From: an uncultured bacterium
Lineage (GTDB): Bacteria > Verrucomicrobiota > Kiritimatiellia > CAIKKV01
Length of the DNA: 64,000 nucleotides
Direction of reading: 5' to 3'
NCBI GenBank assembly: GCA_938038445.1
Contig: CALHRZ010000003.1
Coordinates: 62,001 to 126,000, forward strand
The notes under the pieces were generated by a model. The model was not told where the DNA came from and searched no databases. It saw only the letters and a list, made by a program, of their open reading frames with translations. Position 1 is the stretch's first letter. Each line of letters starts with the position of its first letter. Positions 43,958 to 51,906 of the stretch are shown in pieces. Position numbers and translations under genes: made by a program.

Positions 43958-44278
43958 ATGAAACAAGAGATGGCGCAGCCGATCAAGCTGGCGGAGGCTG
44001 TTGCGTATCAAAAGGAGGCGGTGGTGAGTCGCACTCTTCTCGACCGCAAGACGGGAACTTTGACCGTTTTTTCGTTCGATGCGGGCCAGGGATTGAGCGA
44101 GCACACGTCGCCATATGACGCGACGGTGCAGATTTTGGACGGCGAAGCGGAGATCACGATTGGTGGAAAGACGCAGACCGTTCGTTCGGGCGAACTCCTC
44201 ATCATGCCGGCGGGGGTTCCGCATTCTTTGCGTGCGGCGGTTCCGTTCAAGATGCTGTTGATTATGATCCGATCCTGA
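43958..44278 (+). CDS. Cupin domain protein
   Basis: This 106-residue single-domain beta-barrel protein has both cupin motifs: EHTSPYDATVQILDGEAEITIGGKTQTV (motif 1) and GELLIMPAGVPHSLRA (motif 2, with PxGxxH). The ATG at 43958 has GGAG at good spacing; an upstream in-frame ATG at 43901 lies inside the preceding gene. Small cupins act as sensors, sugar-binding or metal-dependent enzymes. The exact role is unknown. Confidence 0.88.
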   Translation: MKQEMAQPIKLAEAVAYQKEAVVSRTLLDRKTGTLTVFSFDAGQGLSEHTSPYDATVQILDGEAEITIGGKTQTVRSGELLIMPAGVPHSLRAAVPFKMLLIMIRS

Positions 44279-44449
44279 CGGTTGCGGGGCGAATCTGTTC
44301 TCCAAGCCAAGGGATTGGGAGGTTCGATCGGTTTCGTTCTGTAATTCGGCCTGACACCGTTTCGACCATGGAGCGGTGGAGTTACCGTTGGCATATGGTG
44401 GTTACTGCTTTATGGTACATTGTGTCGGAAGTCGCATCCCTTTCCGGAA

Positions 44450-44645
44450 CTACAGAACGATGTTTTTCGGTGACGAACATTCGCCGGGCTTCCGGCACGG
44501 AGTGCCGGAACTACAGAACGACGTTTGTTGATGACGAACATTCGCCGGGCTTCCGGCACGGAGTGCCGGAACTACAGAACGACGTTTGTTGATGACGAAC
44601 ATTCGCCGGGCTTCCGGCACGGAGTGCCGGAATTACAGAACGATG
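44450..44645. repeat. 61-bp tandem repeat, about three copies, each with a 9-bp palindrome
   Basis: The phrase CTACAGAACG recurs at 44450, 44511, 44572 and (as TTACAGAACG) 44633, a 61-nt period. Each full unit contains TTCCGGCAC-GGA-GTGCCGGAA, a perfect 9-bp stem. The same palindrome core with flanking CTACAG recurs near 61.36-61.52 kb, so this is a locally amplified member of a dispersed REP-like family. Confidence 0.9.
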
Positions 44646-44843
44646 TTAGTCGGTGAAGAGAAGGCCGGCCGGAAGGGTTTGGATCAGGGGAGGATTTCGT
44701 GTGGGGTTGTTTGGGAAGAGTTGTTTATTTATTGCACAATTGGTGGTCGGGGGCAGGGGACCTTCTGATAAAAGCACGGGGCGGGGGGTTTATGTTCTCG
44801 TTCCGCGTCGGGTCCCGTTTTTGCGAAAGGGCGCTTATTTCTC

Positions 44844-44872
44844 TTGATTCTTGGGGAACAGACATTGATAAT
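44844..44872 (+). promoter_or_regulatory. Promoter of efp-epmA
   Basis: TTGATT (44844-44849), a 17-nt spacer and GATAAT (44867-44872) lie 28 nt before the efp start. GGAGAAG follows as ribosome-binding site. Confidence 0.5.
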
Positions 44873-44899
44873 ACTAAGTTTGAATTGTTGGAGAAGAAT

Positions 44900-45463
44900 A
44901 TGCCCTACAGTGCATCCGATCTGCGGAAAGGCCTTAAAATCGAGGTCAACGGTCAGCCGTACGTTATAACCGAATTTTCCTTTATGAAGCCCGGCAAAGG
45001 GGCGGCGATTTACAATTGCCGGATCAAACATATGGTGACGGGCGAGACGCAGGTCAAGTCGTACCGATCCAACGATGTGATTGACAAGCCGGAACTGGAC
45101 GAACGCAAGGCGGCATTTTCCTATGCGGAGGACGACCGGTACATCTTTACGGACGAGAACTATGAGGAGATCGCCGTGCCGAGTCAGGTGCTGGGCGACA
45201 AGCGGTTTTTTCTTTCCGACAACATCGAATGCGAGATTCTTCTTCACAAGGGGCGTCCCATTGATGTGACGCTGCCTGTTTTTGTGGTGAAAGAGATTGT
45301 GGAAACGGAACCGGGTGCCCGTGGCAATACGGCGACCAATGTGACCAAGCCGGCCAAGATCGAGGGGGGCTACGAACTTCAGGTTCCTCTTTTTGTGAGT
45401 CAGGGCGACAAGGTTAAAATCGACACGCGGACGGGGGCGTTTGTTGAACGTGTTCTGAAATGA
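44900..45463 (+). CDS. efp: Elongation factor P
   Basis: EF-P relieves ribosome stalling at polyproline. The 187-residue product has the three-barrel layout: an N-terminal KOW-like domain with ASDLRKGLKIEVNGQPYVITEFSFMKPGKGAA, a middle OB domain and a C-terminal barrel ending SQGDKVKIDTRTGAFVERVLK. The modifiable lysine is in PGKG (Lys33 counting the start Met). The ATG at 44900 has GGAGAAG 3-9 nt upstream. Its stop overlaps epmA start (ATGA), so factor and modifier are made together. Confidence 0.96.
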   Translation: MPYSASDLRKGLKIEVNGQPYVITEFSFMKPGKGAAIYNCRIKHMVTGETQVKSYRSNDVIDKPELDERKAAFSYAEDDRYIFTDENYEEIAVPSQVLGDKRFFLSDNIECEILLHKGRPIDVTLPVFVVKEIVETEPGARGNTATNVTKPAKIEGGYELQVPLFVSQGDKVKIDTRTGAFVERVLK

Positions 45464-46371
45464 ACCGGATTCGGGCGGTGCTCGAAATGCGGGCCTGCAT
45501 CCGGGGCGCGATACGGGCTTTTTTTGACGAGCGGGGCTATCTCGAGGTGGAGACGCCGGTGCGGATTTCTCCTCCGGCGCTTGAACGGTACATTGACGCC
45601 GAGTTTTCGGGGGATGCCTGGCTTCGGACCTCGCCCGAGTTTCACATGAAGCGGTTATTGGCGGAGGGCATTTCGCGGCTGTATCAAATCGGTCCATGTT
45701 TTCGCCGTGGGGAGCGGGGGGATTTTCATCGGACCGAGTTTACGATGCTCGAATGGTATCGTGTGGGGGCGGATTATCGCGAGTTGCTGAGGGAGACGCG
45801 GGAGCTGCTGGGCGGGGTGATTCGGGCGGCGACGGGAAGCGGGGGGTTTGATTCGGCATGGGGTCGAGTTGTGGTGGAGGGGGAGTGGCTCGAATGGAGC
45901 GTTGCGGAGGTTTTCAGTCGGTGGGCCGGTTGGGATCCGGTTGCTGAGTGGGACGAAGAGCGGTTCGAGCGGGATTTGTTGTTTCGGGTGGAACCGAGGC
46001 TTCCGCGGGAGCGGCCGTGCGTGTTGATCGGCTATCCGGCGGCCGCTGCTGGGCTGGCTCGGAGGTCGAAGGAAGACCCTCGTTTGGCGGAGCGTTGGGA
46101 ACTGTATTTAGGCGGAATTGAGCTGGTCAATGCGTGCAGCGAACTGACGGATGTGGAGGAGCAACGGCAGCGGTTTGCTGAATGGGCTGAGGGGCGGCGG
46201 CGGGAGGGGCGGCCGGTTTATTCTTTGGATGAAGGATATCTTCGGGCTTTGGAGAAAGGGCTACCGGCCTGTGCGGGAGCGGCCATGGGGGTTGATCGTC
46301 TGGTGATGCTATTGTGCGGAGCGAGGACGCTGGCCGAGGTTATTCCGTTTCCTGCGGAAGGGGAGGTGTAG
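45460..46371 (+). CDS. epmA: EF-P lysine lysyltransferase (LysRS-like)
   Basis: EpmA (PoxA/GenX) ligates (R)-beta-lysine to EF-P lysine. The 303-residue protein is the class II LysRS catalytic core without the anticodon OB domain: TPVRISPPALERYIDAEFSG, TSPEFHMKRLL, motif 2 FRRGERGDFHRTEFTMLEWYR, and motif 3 GAAMGVDRLVMLL. It directly follows efp. The beta-lysine supplier EpmB is not in this window. The last 32 nt overlap the convergent obgE 3' end. Confidence 0.94.
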   Translation: MNRIRAVLEMRACIRGAIRAFFDERGYLEVETPVRISPPALERYIDAEFSGDAWLRTSPEFHMKRLLAEGISRLYQIGPCFRRGERGDFHRTEFTMLEWYRVGADYRELLRETRELLGGVIRAATGSGGFDSAWGRVVVEGEWLEWSVAEVFSRWAGWDPVAEWDEERFERDLLFRVEPRLPRERPCVLIGYPAAAAGLARRSKEDPRLAERWELYLGGIELVNACSELTDVEEQRQRFAEWAEGRRREGRPVYSLDEGYLRALEKGLPACAGAAMGVDRLVMLLCGARTLAEVIPFPAEGEV

Positions 46372-47401
46372 GGGGAACGTTGGGAGAAGGAGGCAGAGGC
46401 CGGCGCATTCGGAGTTCCTGCCGCAAGATTTCGAGGAAACGGGGAATGCCCTCGCCGGTGAGAGCGGAGAGAGGGATGGGGATATAGCCGGTTTGTTTCT
46501 GGAACTGTTTCAAATTCTCCTGTGCTTCCGAGAGATCCATTTTGTTGGCGACGATCAGAAAATCCCGTTCCGCGAGTTCCGGTTTATAGAGCGCCAGTTC
46601 CCGGCGTAGGGTCTCGAAATCTTCCATAGGATTTCGTCCTTCCGTGCCTGCCATATCGAGGACATGGATGAGGAATCCGGCGCGTTCCACGTGGCGGAGG
46701 AAGTCGAATCCGAGGCCGGCACCTTTGTGGGCTCCGGGGATAAGGCCGGGGATATCCGCGATGCGGAGGGTGGTGTAGTCGTCGAAACGGACGGTGCCGA
46801 CGACGGGGTTGATCGTGGTGAAGGGATAGGCGGCCACCTTGGGGTGGGCGTGGCTGATGGCGCGGAGGAGGGCGGATTTTCCGGCGTTTGGAAATCCGAT
46901 CAGGCCGGCGTCGGCCACGAGCTTTAGTTCCAGGCGAAGGGTTTTTTCTTCTCCCGGCTTCCCGGGGGTGTGTTCCCTGGGGGCGCGGTTGGTATTGCTG
47001 AGGAAGCGGGCGTTGCCGAAGCCGCCGGAGCCTCCTCGCGCGACGACGAGGGTTTCGTTCGGCCGGACGAGATCGGCAAGCTGTTCGCCGGTTGCTTCGT
47101 CATAGACTTCTGTTCCGCAGGGGACGAGTACGATTCGATCTTTTCCTTTTCGGCCGTAGCGGTTGGAGCCTTGGCCATGGGTGCCGGATTCGGCGCGCTG
47201 ATGGGGGTTGAAATGGAGGCGGATGAGCGAGTCGGTATCGGGGTCGGCGCGCAGCACCACATCGCCTCCGCGGCCGCCGTCGCCTCCGTCTGGTCCGCCG
47301 AACGGAACATATTTTTCCCGTCGGAAGCTGACGCAGCCGTTGCCGCCGTCCCCTCCCTTGGCGTAGATTTTGACGCGGTCAATAAACTTATGGATTTTCA
47401 C
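46340..47401 (-). CDS. obgE: GTPase ObgE
   Basis: Obg is an essential ribosome-associated GTPase. The 353-residue protein has the glycine-rich OBG fold (FIDRVKIYAKGGDGGNGCVSFRREKYVPFGGPDGGDGG), a G domain with the P-loop GFPNAGKSALL, DIPGLIPGAHKGAGLG, and the NKMD motif (IVANKMDLS) before a short tail. No C-terminal Obg (OCT) domain is present. Start is GTG (47401), with a poor Shine-Dalgarno sequence. A strong terminator lies between rpmA and this gene, so separate or read-through expression is expected. Confidence 0.95.
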   Translation of the reverse strand: MKIHKFIDRVKIYAKGGDGGNGCVSFRREKYVPFGGPDGGDGGRGGDVVLRADPDTDSLIRLHFNPHQRAESGTHGQGSNRYGRKGKDRIVLVPCGTEVYDEATGEQLADLVRPNETLVVARGGSGGFGNARFLSNTNRAPREHTPGKPGEEKTLRLELKLVADAGLIGFPNAGKSALLRAISHAHPKVAAYPFTTINPVVGTVRFDDYTTLRIADIPGLIPGAHKGAGLGFDFLRHVERAGFLIHVLDMAGTEGRNPMEDFETLRRELALYKPELAERDFLIVANKMDLSEAQENLKQFQKQTGYIPIPLSALTGEGIPRFLEILRQELRMRRPLPPSPNVPPTPPLPQETE

Positions 47402-47414
47402 GAACGGTATTTTT

Positions 47415-47455
47415 CAAAAGAAAGGCGTCGCGGCGGGAGAAAGCGCCGCGACGCC
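47415..47455 (-). terminator. Strong rho-independent terminator after rpmA
   Basis: A perfect 12-bp stem GGCGTCGCGGCG/CGCCGCGACGCC (47424-47455, 8-nt loop) is followed on the minus strand by TTTCTTTTG. It ends rplU-rpmA transcription just 14-23 nt before the obgE GTG. Confidence 0.85.
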
Positions 47456-47478
47456 ATGAGGAGGTTCTCACGAATGCG

Positions 47479-47727
47479 TCAGGAAGAGGGGGGCAGTACG
47501 TGCACGCGATGGACGGCGGCTTTCTGGAATCGGACGATGCCGTCGGCCGTTGCAAAGATGGTGTCATCCCGCCCCCGCCTTGTGTTACGGCCGGGGTGGA
47601 TGCGGGTTCCCCGCTGGCGAACGATGATGCTACCGGCGGTGACAAACTGCCCGTCGCCGCATTTGACGCCGAGGCGTTTTCCGCAACTGTCTCTTCCGTT
47701 TTTACCGCTTCCGCTGCTGCTGGCCAT
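47479..47727 (-). CDS. rpmA: 50S ribosomal protein L27
   Basis: L27 lies near the peptidyl transferase centre. The 82-residue product has [41 protein letters not shown] and the C-terminal GIVRFQKAA. The N-terminal MASSSGSG is serine-rich, and lacks the processed extension of firmicutes. The gene sits 6 nt after rplU and is followed by a strong terminator. Confidence 0.95.
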   Translation of the reverse strand: MASSSGSGKNGRDSCGKRLGVKCGDGQFVTAGSIIVRQRGTRIHPGRNTRRGRDDTIFATADGIVRFQKAAVHRVHVLPPSS

Positions 47728-47733
47728 GGCGAC

Positions 47734-48057
47734 TTACCCCTGGGCAATGAAGTGGTTGATTTTGATCACGGTCAGGCGTTGGCGAGCGCCCACTTTCCGC
47801 GAGTAACCCTTGCGCCGTTTCTTTTTGAAGGAGACGGTTTTGGGTCCCTTGATTTGGTCGAGAACCTCGGCTTCCACCTCGGTTCCCGCCAATGCTGGCG
47901 CTCCGATTTGGAGGCGGGTGCCATCGTTATAGGCGAGAACGGGGGTGAGCCGGAGGACGGCCCCCTTTTCGGCGGCGAGCGCATTGACTTGAATGACATC
48001 GCCCTTATGGACGAGGTACTGTCGCCCGCCGTTCTGAATGACTGCATACGGTTCCAT
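47734..48057 (-). CDS. rplU: 50S ribosomal protein L21
   Basis: L21 binds 23S rRNA. The 107-residue product opens with MEPYAVIQNGGRQYLVHKGD and ends in KKRRKGYSRKVGARQRLTVIKINHF, the family signature. The ATG at 48057 has AAGGTGG 3 nt upstream; extra in-frame codons upstream were rejected. It heads the rplU-rpmA operon from a strong promoter. Confidence 0.95.
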   Translation of the reverse strand: MEPYAVIQNGGRQYLVHKGDVIQVNALAAEKGAVLRLTPVLAYNDGTRLQIGAPALAGTEVEAEVLDQIKGPKTVSFKKKRRKGYSRKVGARQRLTVIKINHFIAQG

Positions 48058-48096
48058 GAGCCACCTTGAGTCGCTGGTCGAATAAAAGGATAGGCG

Positions 48097-48125
48097 AAGA
48101 TACAACACGGCCTAAAAAATGTCAA
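48097..48125 (-). promoter_or_regulatory. rplU-rpmA promoter
   Basis: On the minus strand TTGACA (48120-48125), a 17-nt spacer and TATCTT (48097-48102) precede a 5' leader of about 30 nt. Confidence 0.6.
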
Positions 48126-48180
48126 TCCCGCAAAACCAACGGACTTTAAACGGCTGTAGGGTAGGTGCCGGCCACACGGT

Positions 48181-49275
48181 TCATCGTTTTTTGCGGTTGG
48201 AGGGGAGAGGAAGGGAGGTGGCGGTTCCGCCTTTTCGGATGGATTCTTCGATGGCGAAACAGACTTGGTGGCTTTGGTAGGCATCCTCGATGGAAATGAG
48301 GGGGGGGAGGGCTTCGAGCAGTCGTCGGATGAACTCGTGTCGCATCCGACCGATGTCATGGCTGAAGGCGTGCAAACCGGCTGGTTCGTAGTCTTCGATG
48401 TGATCGAACACGACCCGCATGCCGCCGGAACCTGGCGGGTATTCTTCGAACCGGTTGAACGTCATTCGTTGGGCGAGCACATTGATGCCGACCGATCCAC
48501 GTTCGAAGGTGGCGATGAGGGCCATGTCGTGTCCCATGTCGGAATTCCATCGTTTTGGATCGGGGGTTTGGGCGCTGTGGGTGTGGCTGGTGAAGAGGAA
48601 ACCGGCGGTACCCGACTGGAACGTGATGAAGACGCCGGCATGGTCTTCAAACCGGTAGTGCGGGAGAACCCGCGGGCCGGCGAAGGCTTGCACCGAAGCG
48701 ATTTCGCCGCCGAGGTAACGGAAGAGGTCTATTGCATGGATTGGCTCCATGAGGAAGAGTCCCCCGCTTTGTTCCGGCCGGGTTCGCCAGAGGCCGTTTC
48801 CTTCTTCGAGCCAGCCTCCGCGGTGGTGAAAAAATTCCAGCCGGCGGAGGGTTCCGTACTCGCCGGATTGGATTACGGACTGAAGCCGCTGGGTCATGAT
48901 GGAGACGCGGAGTTCGAAATCCACGACACAGTGGCGTTGGGCTTTGAGAGCGGTGTCGCGCACGGCCCGGCATTCGGCTTCGGTGATGCCCATGGGTTTT
49001 TCCAGGAAGACATGGACGCCGGCTTCGAGAAAAGCGATGGCCTGTTCGGCGTGGAACTTGTTGGGTGAGGCGATGAAAACGGCATCGAGTTTTTCGCGCT
49101 CGAGCATTGCACGGAAGTTCGTATAGAGGGCGATTTGGGGGGCTTGGGTGCCGGCTTTTTTGAGCTTGGCCTCATGGATGTCGCACCAAGCGATCGTTTC
49201 ATAATCCGGTCCGTGATCGTTGTGGAGCCAGCCAATCTGGCCCAGGCGGAGTTTGGCCTTTGGCTTTTTGCTCAT
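48181..49275 (-). CDS. Gfo/Idh/MocA family oxidoreductase
   Basis: The 364-residue protein is an NAD(P)-dependent dehydrogenase-like enzyme with VFIASPNKFHAEQAIAFLEAGVHVFLEKPMG (the EKP lysine) and a C-terminal beta-sheet domain. The N-terminal glycine loop is unusual: GQIGWLHNDHGPD replaces the normal GxGxxG region, so the dinucleotide-binding could be weak. It follows the glycoside hydrolase gene by 9 nt and probably acts on the released sugar. Confidence 0.83.
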   Translation of the reverse strand: MSKKPKAKLRLGQIGWLHNDHGPDYETIAWCDIHEAKLKKAGTQAPQIALYTNFRAMLEREKLDAVFIASPNKFHAEQAIAFLEAGVHVFLEKPMGITEAECRAVRDTALKAQRHCVVDFELRVSIMTQRLQSVIQSGEYGTLRRLEFFHHRGGWLEEGNGLWRTRPEQSGGLFLMEPIHAIDLFRYLGGEIASVQAFAGPRVLPHYRFEDHAGVFITFQSGTAGFLFTSHTHSAQTPDPKRWNSDMGHDMALIATFERGSVGINVLAQRMTFNRFEEYPPGSGGMRVVFDHIEDYEPAGLHAFSHDIGRMRHEFIRRLLEALPPLISIEDAYQSHQVCFAIEESIRKGGTATSLPLPSNRKKR

Positions 49276-49284
49276 AGGGATTTC

Positions 49285-51405
49285 TTAAGATTCCACCGTT
49301 TGGGCGGTACCGTTTTCCCAATCTGCGTTCAGCAGGAGCGGCACGCGGACCGAGGGGAAAGGGGGTGAAGTGGTTTCGCGGCCGGTTACGGCATCGAAGG
49401 CACGACCGGCAAGGGCCTCGAAAAAGCCCCAGACGGCAACGCCGCGTGGATAGAGATGGAGATTGTTGCCGGAAAAGGTTTCGAAGAAGCCGAAAGGTCC
49501 TTGGGTGTTGACGGTGGTCTGCCAGTTCCAATAGCGTGGGAGGAGGGGGCGGAGGTCTACGCGGCGGTAGAAGGCCGCGATGTCCCGGAGCATGTTCATG
49601 GAAATCCAACCTGGGTTGAGTGCGGCTCCGACGAGTCCTTCTCGCGGACGTCCGGCGGGTTGTTCCGGGGTATAGTTCGAATGCACGCAGCCGTATTCGC
49701 GAAGACAGGCATCGGTGGCGAAGCGGAGGTCGTGCTGGAGACGGGAGGGCGAGAGGCCGAGGTCGGTTCCCACCATATCGAGCGGGGCGAGGGTGTTTGC
49801 CGTGTAGATGTGGGGGCTGTCCCAGCCGGGAATTTCGTCGTAGTCGCGGATTTCGCCGGTCCAGGGGTCACGGACGCCTTTTCCTTCGGGGTCGAGCAGG
49901 ACGGCGTAATGCGATTCGCGCCACCCTTTTGCTTCGATGACGCGTCGAATGCGGCGGGCCTGGGCGGAGGCGGCCTGTGCGTTGACCGAGTGGCCCAGCG
50001 CCTTCCACATGGCGGCGGCGGCGGTCCATGCGCCGAGGCATTTGACTGCGAGATAGGTTTGGCGTTTGCCGAATTGGAGGGCGGGTGAAGCGTCGTCAAT
50101 CGTGTTGGCAACTCCTTGGTCGGGGATTCCGTCGCCGGTGGAATCGCAAGCGCGGAGGAAGGCGAGGTAGCGGCTCCAGGTGGCGCGTTGTTGGCGTACG
50201 AGACGGAAGTCGCCGGTGCGGCGCCAGTGGAGGAAGAGGAGGAGGAGATAGTTGGCGGTTTCCTCGACTTCCATCTCGTGATGGTAGGCTTGGCCGTTGG
50301 CCGAAGCGCCTGCGCCGACATCGTGGGATTGGAAGAGGGTATTTCGGCCTTTTGAACCGAGGGTCTGGGTGCCGGGTTTCGCGTATTTGGGCCAGAATTC
50401 CAGTTCAAAACCGAGGAGTTCCGGCCAGAGGGTCAGGTAGAACGGGACCTGGGTGAATTCGACGTCAATCGTGGAATGGAAGTGGCAGTTTCCTTCCCAG
50501 ACGGAGAACCAATCGCGGCCCTGACGATCCAGCCACCAGGTATTGAGAAGCCAGGAATGGAGGGTTTGGGCGAGGAGCGCATCGAACACCGGGCCGAGGT
50601 TATGGCTCTGGATGATGCCGTCGACTCGGCGGGCGTTTTCGAAGAGTTGTTCTGTATGAAGCGCGGCCCACATGGCGACCGCATCCAGCGAGGCGAAGCG
50701 GCGGGCATAACGAAAGGGGAGCCGCCGTCCCTGGACTTCGAAGAGGGGGGGATTCCAGACGCACCAGGCGAGGGTGAGAGCCTGGCCGCTGGCGGGGGCC
50801 ACGGTTCGTTGGAAGCCGTTTGACGTCGCGTGGCCGTCCGGGGTAACGAAGCGATCGAGCTGGGGGATGATTTCTTCGCAGGAGGCTTCTCCGCCCTGGG
50901 GCGGCTGGCGGAACAGGCAGCTGTCGAAGCGGAGGTCTCCGGATTGGGGAGAGGTCTGTTGGAAGAGGAAGCCGGAACCGCCCGGTTCGAGGAAGAGGGT
51001 GACGGTACGGGGATATTCCCGGATGGGTTCCCAGCGGAAGTGTCCGGCCAACGGGGCCACTTCCAGGCGGATGGCGAGGATGGGGATTGTAGAAAATTCG
51101 GCGTCGCGGGGTCGGAAGGGGGTGACGAAGGTCAAGGTGAATTTGAGTGCGCCGGCGGCATGGATTCCGATCCATCGGATGGTGCAGGGGGAAAGGCGCA
51201 TATCGTAAAAGTCGAAGGGTCGGCCACGGCCCCCGAGGGGGAAGATGTATCGTTTGCCGCCGATGACGGCTCCTGCGCCGAGCGGGAGGAGGGGCATACG
51301 GGAGTAGCGATCGAAGCGGGCGATTCGGATACCACGGTGGACCGGATCGAGGACGATGCCGTGGCGGGTGCCGAGGGCAGCTAGTGGTTCACATTGGAGG
51401 TGCAT
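49285..51405 (-). CDS. Putative (alpha/alpha)6-barrel glycoside hydrolase (GH52/GH116-like)
   Basis: The 706-residue protein has an N-terminal beta-rich part (about 1-240) and a helical toroid (about 260-680) in the style of GH52/GH116 and DUF608 proteins. Segments: GRDWFSVWEGNCHFHSTIDVEF, LFQSHDVGAGASANGQAYHHEMEVEETANYLLLLFLHWRRTGD, DSTGDGIPDQGVANTIDDAS, and LAVKCLGAWTAAAAMW. Conserved acids in TIDVEF and ANTIDDA could be catalytic. GAGGAG precedes the ATG. No signal peptide is seen. It forms a pair with an oxidoreductase and diverges from a sugar-responsive GntR regulator. The exact CAZy family needs a profile search. Confidence 0.55.
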   Translation of the reverse strand: MHLQCEPLAALGTRHGIVLDPVHRGIRIARFDRYSRMPLLPLGAGAVIGGKRYIFPLGGRGRPFDFYDMRLSPCTIRWIGIHAAGALKFTLTFVTPFRPRDAEFSTIPILAIRLEVAPLAGHFRWEPIREYPRTVTLFLEPGGSGFLFQQTSPQSGDLRFDSCLFRQPPQGGEASCEEIIPQLDRFVTPDGHATSNGFQRTVAPASGQALTLAWCVWNPPLFEVQGRRLPFRYARRFASLDAVAMWAALHTEQLFENARRVDGIIQSHNLGPVFDALLAQTLHSWLLNTWWLDRQGRDWFSVWEGNCHFHSTIDVEFTQVPFYLTLWPELLGFELEFWPKYAKPGTQTLGSKGRNTLFQSHDVGAGASANGQAYHHEMEVEETANYLLLLFLHWRRTGDFRLVRQQRATWSRYLAFLRACDSTGDGIPDQGVANTIDDASPALQFGKRQTYLAVKCLGAWTAAAAMWKALGHSVNAQAASAQARRIRRVIEAKGWRESHYAVLLDPEGKGVRDPWTGEIRDYDEIPGWDSPHIYTANTLAPLDMVGTDLGLSPSRLQHDLRFATDACLREYGCVHSNYTPEQPAGRPREGLVGAALNPGWISMNMLRDIAAFYRRVDLRPLLPRYWNWQTTVNTQGPFGFFETFSGNNLHLYPRGVAVWGFFEALAGRAFDAVTGRETTSPPFPSVRVPLLLNADWENGTAQTVES

Positions 51406-51906
51406 TGCGGTTACTCCTCAAAGGGGGTTGGAGAGAAATCGGTCAGGTTATCGGCGAGGAACGCCTCGCTGGTCTTCATGCGAGGGTTCTTCTGCGTGCG
51501 GTCATCGGCATGGGGATGTTTGAGAAGCCGTTGGATGCCAGGTGGCACATTGGGGTCAGTCCGATACGCGGAAGAGGCGGGAAGTGGAAGTGTGAAGGAG
51601 GCGATGGCGACCCGTGTTCCACATGGGGGGGATGGGGGAATTGAGCAGGCTGGGACGTAGGACGACTGGGAAGAGATCGGGTGGGGGCCGTTGCGGAATT
51701 GCGAAGGCGTGGGGGATGCATCCTCGGAGAGCCGAGGCTCGGAGACCCGGAAAAGCCGGCACGCGACGACGCTGCATGGAACACCTTGATGCCAACCAGC
51801 ACGGGGGGAAATGTTACCTGATTATCCGAAGCGGGGCAAACAAAACCGTTGCCTCCCGGAGATCCGGAGGGTAAAGTCTTTCACAAAAGCGCATTTTCCT
51901 CACAAC
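51406..51906. other. Divergent regulatory intergenic region
   Basis: This 501-nt gap separates the leftward hydrolase and the rightward regulator. No gene is convincing. Two inverted repeats stand out: CCTCGG-AGAG-CCGAGG at about 51721-51736 and the imperfect CCTCCCGGAGATCCGGAGG at about 51852-51870, just before the regulator. Either could be an operator. Confidence 0.4.

Larger units (their letters stand above)
44279..44899. other. Intergenic region with tandem repeats ahead of efp
   Basis: This 620-nt gap contains no believable gene. It holds a 61-bp tandem repeat array (44450-44645) and the efp promoter (44844-44872). Short open frames across the repeats encode the repeated peptide IRRASGTECRNYRT and are taken as artefacts. 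Confidence 0.6.

Noticed and set aside
44450..44645. Possible CRISPR array
   Set aside because: The units are contiguous 61-bp near-identical tandem repeats with no unique spacers, and no cas genes are seen.
44368..44768. Small open frames encoding repeated TNIRRASGTECRNYRT peptides
   Set aside because: They simply translate the tandem repeat; no ribosome-binding site or family match.
44699..44899. N-terminal extension of EF-P by 67 residues
   Set aside because: EF-P starts at MPYSASDLRKG with GGAGAAG just upstream; the extension runs across the promoter.
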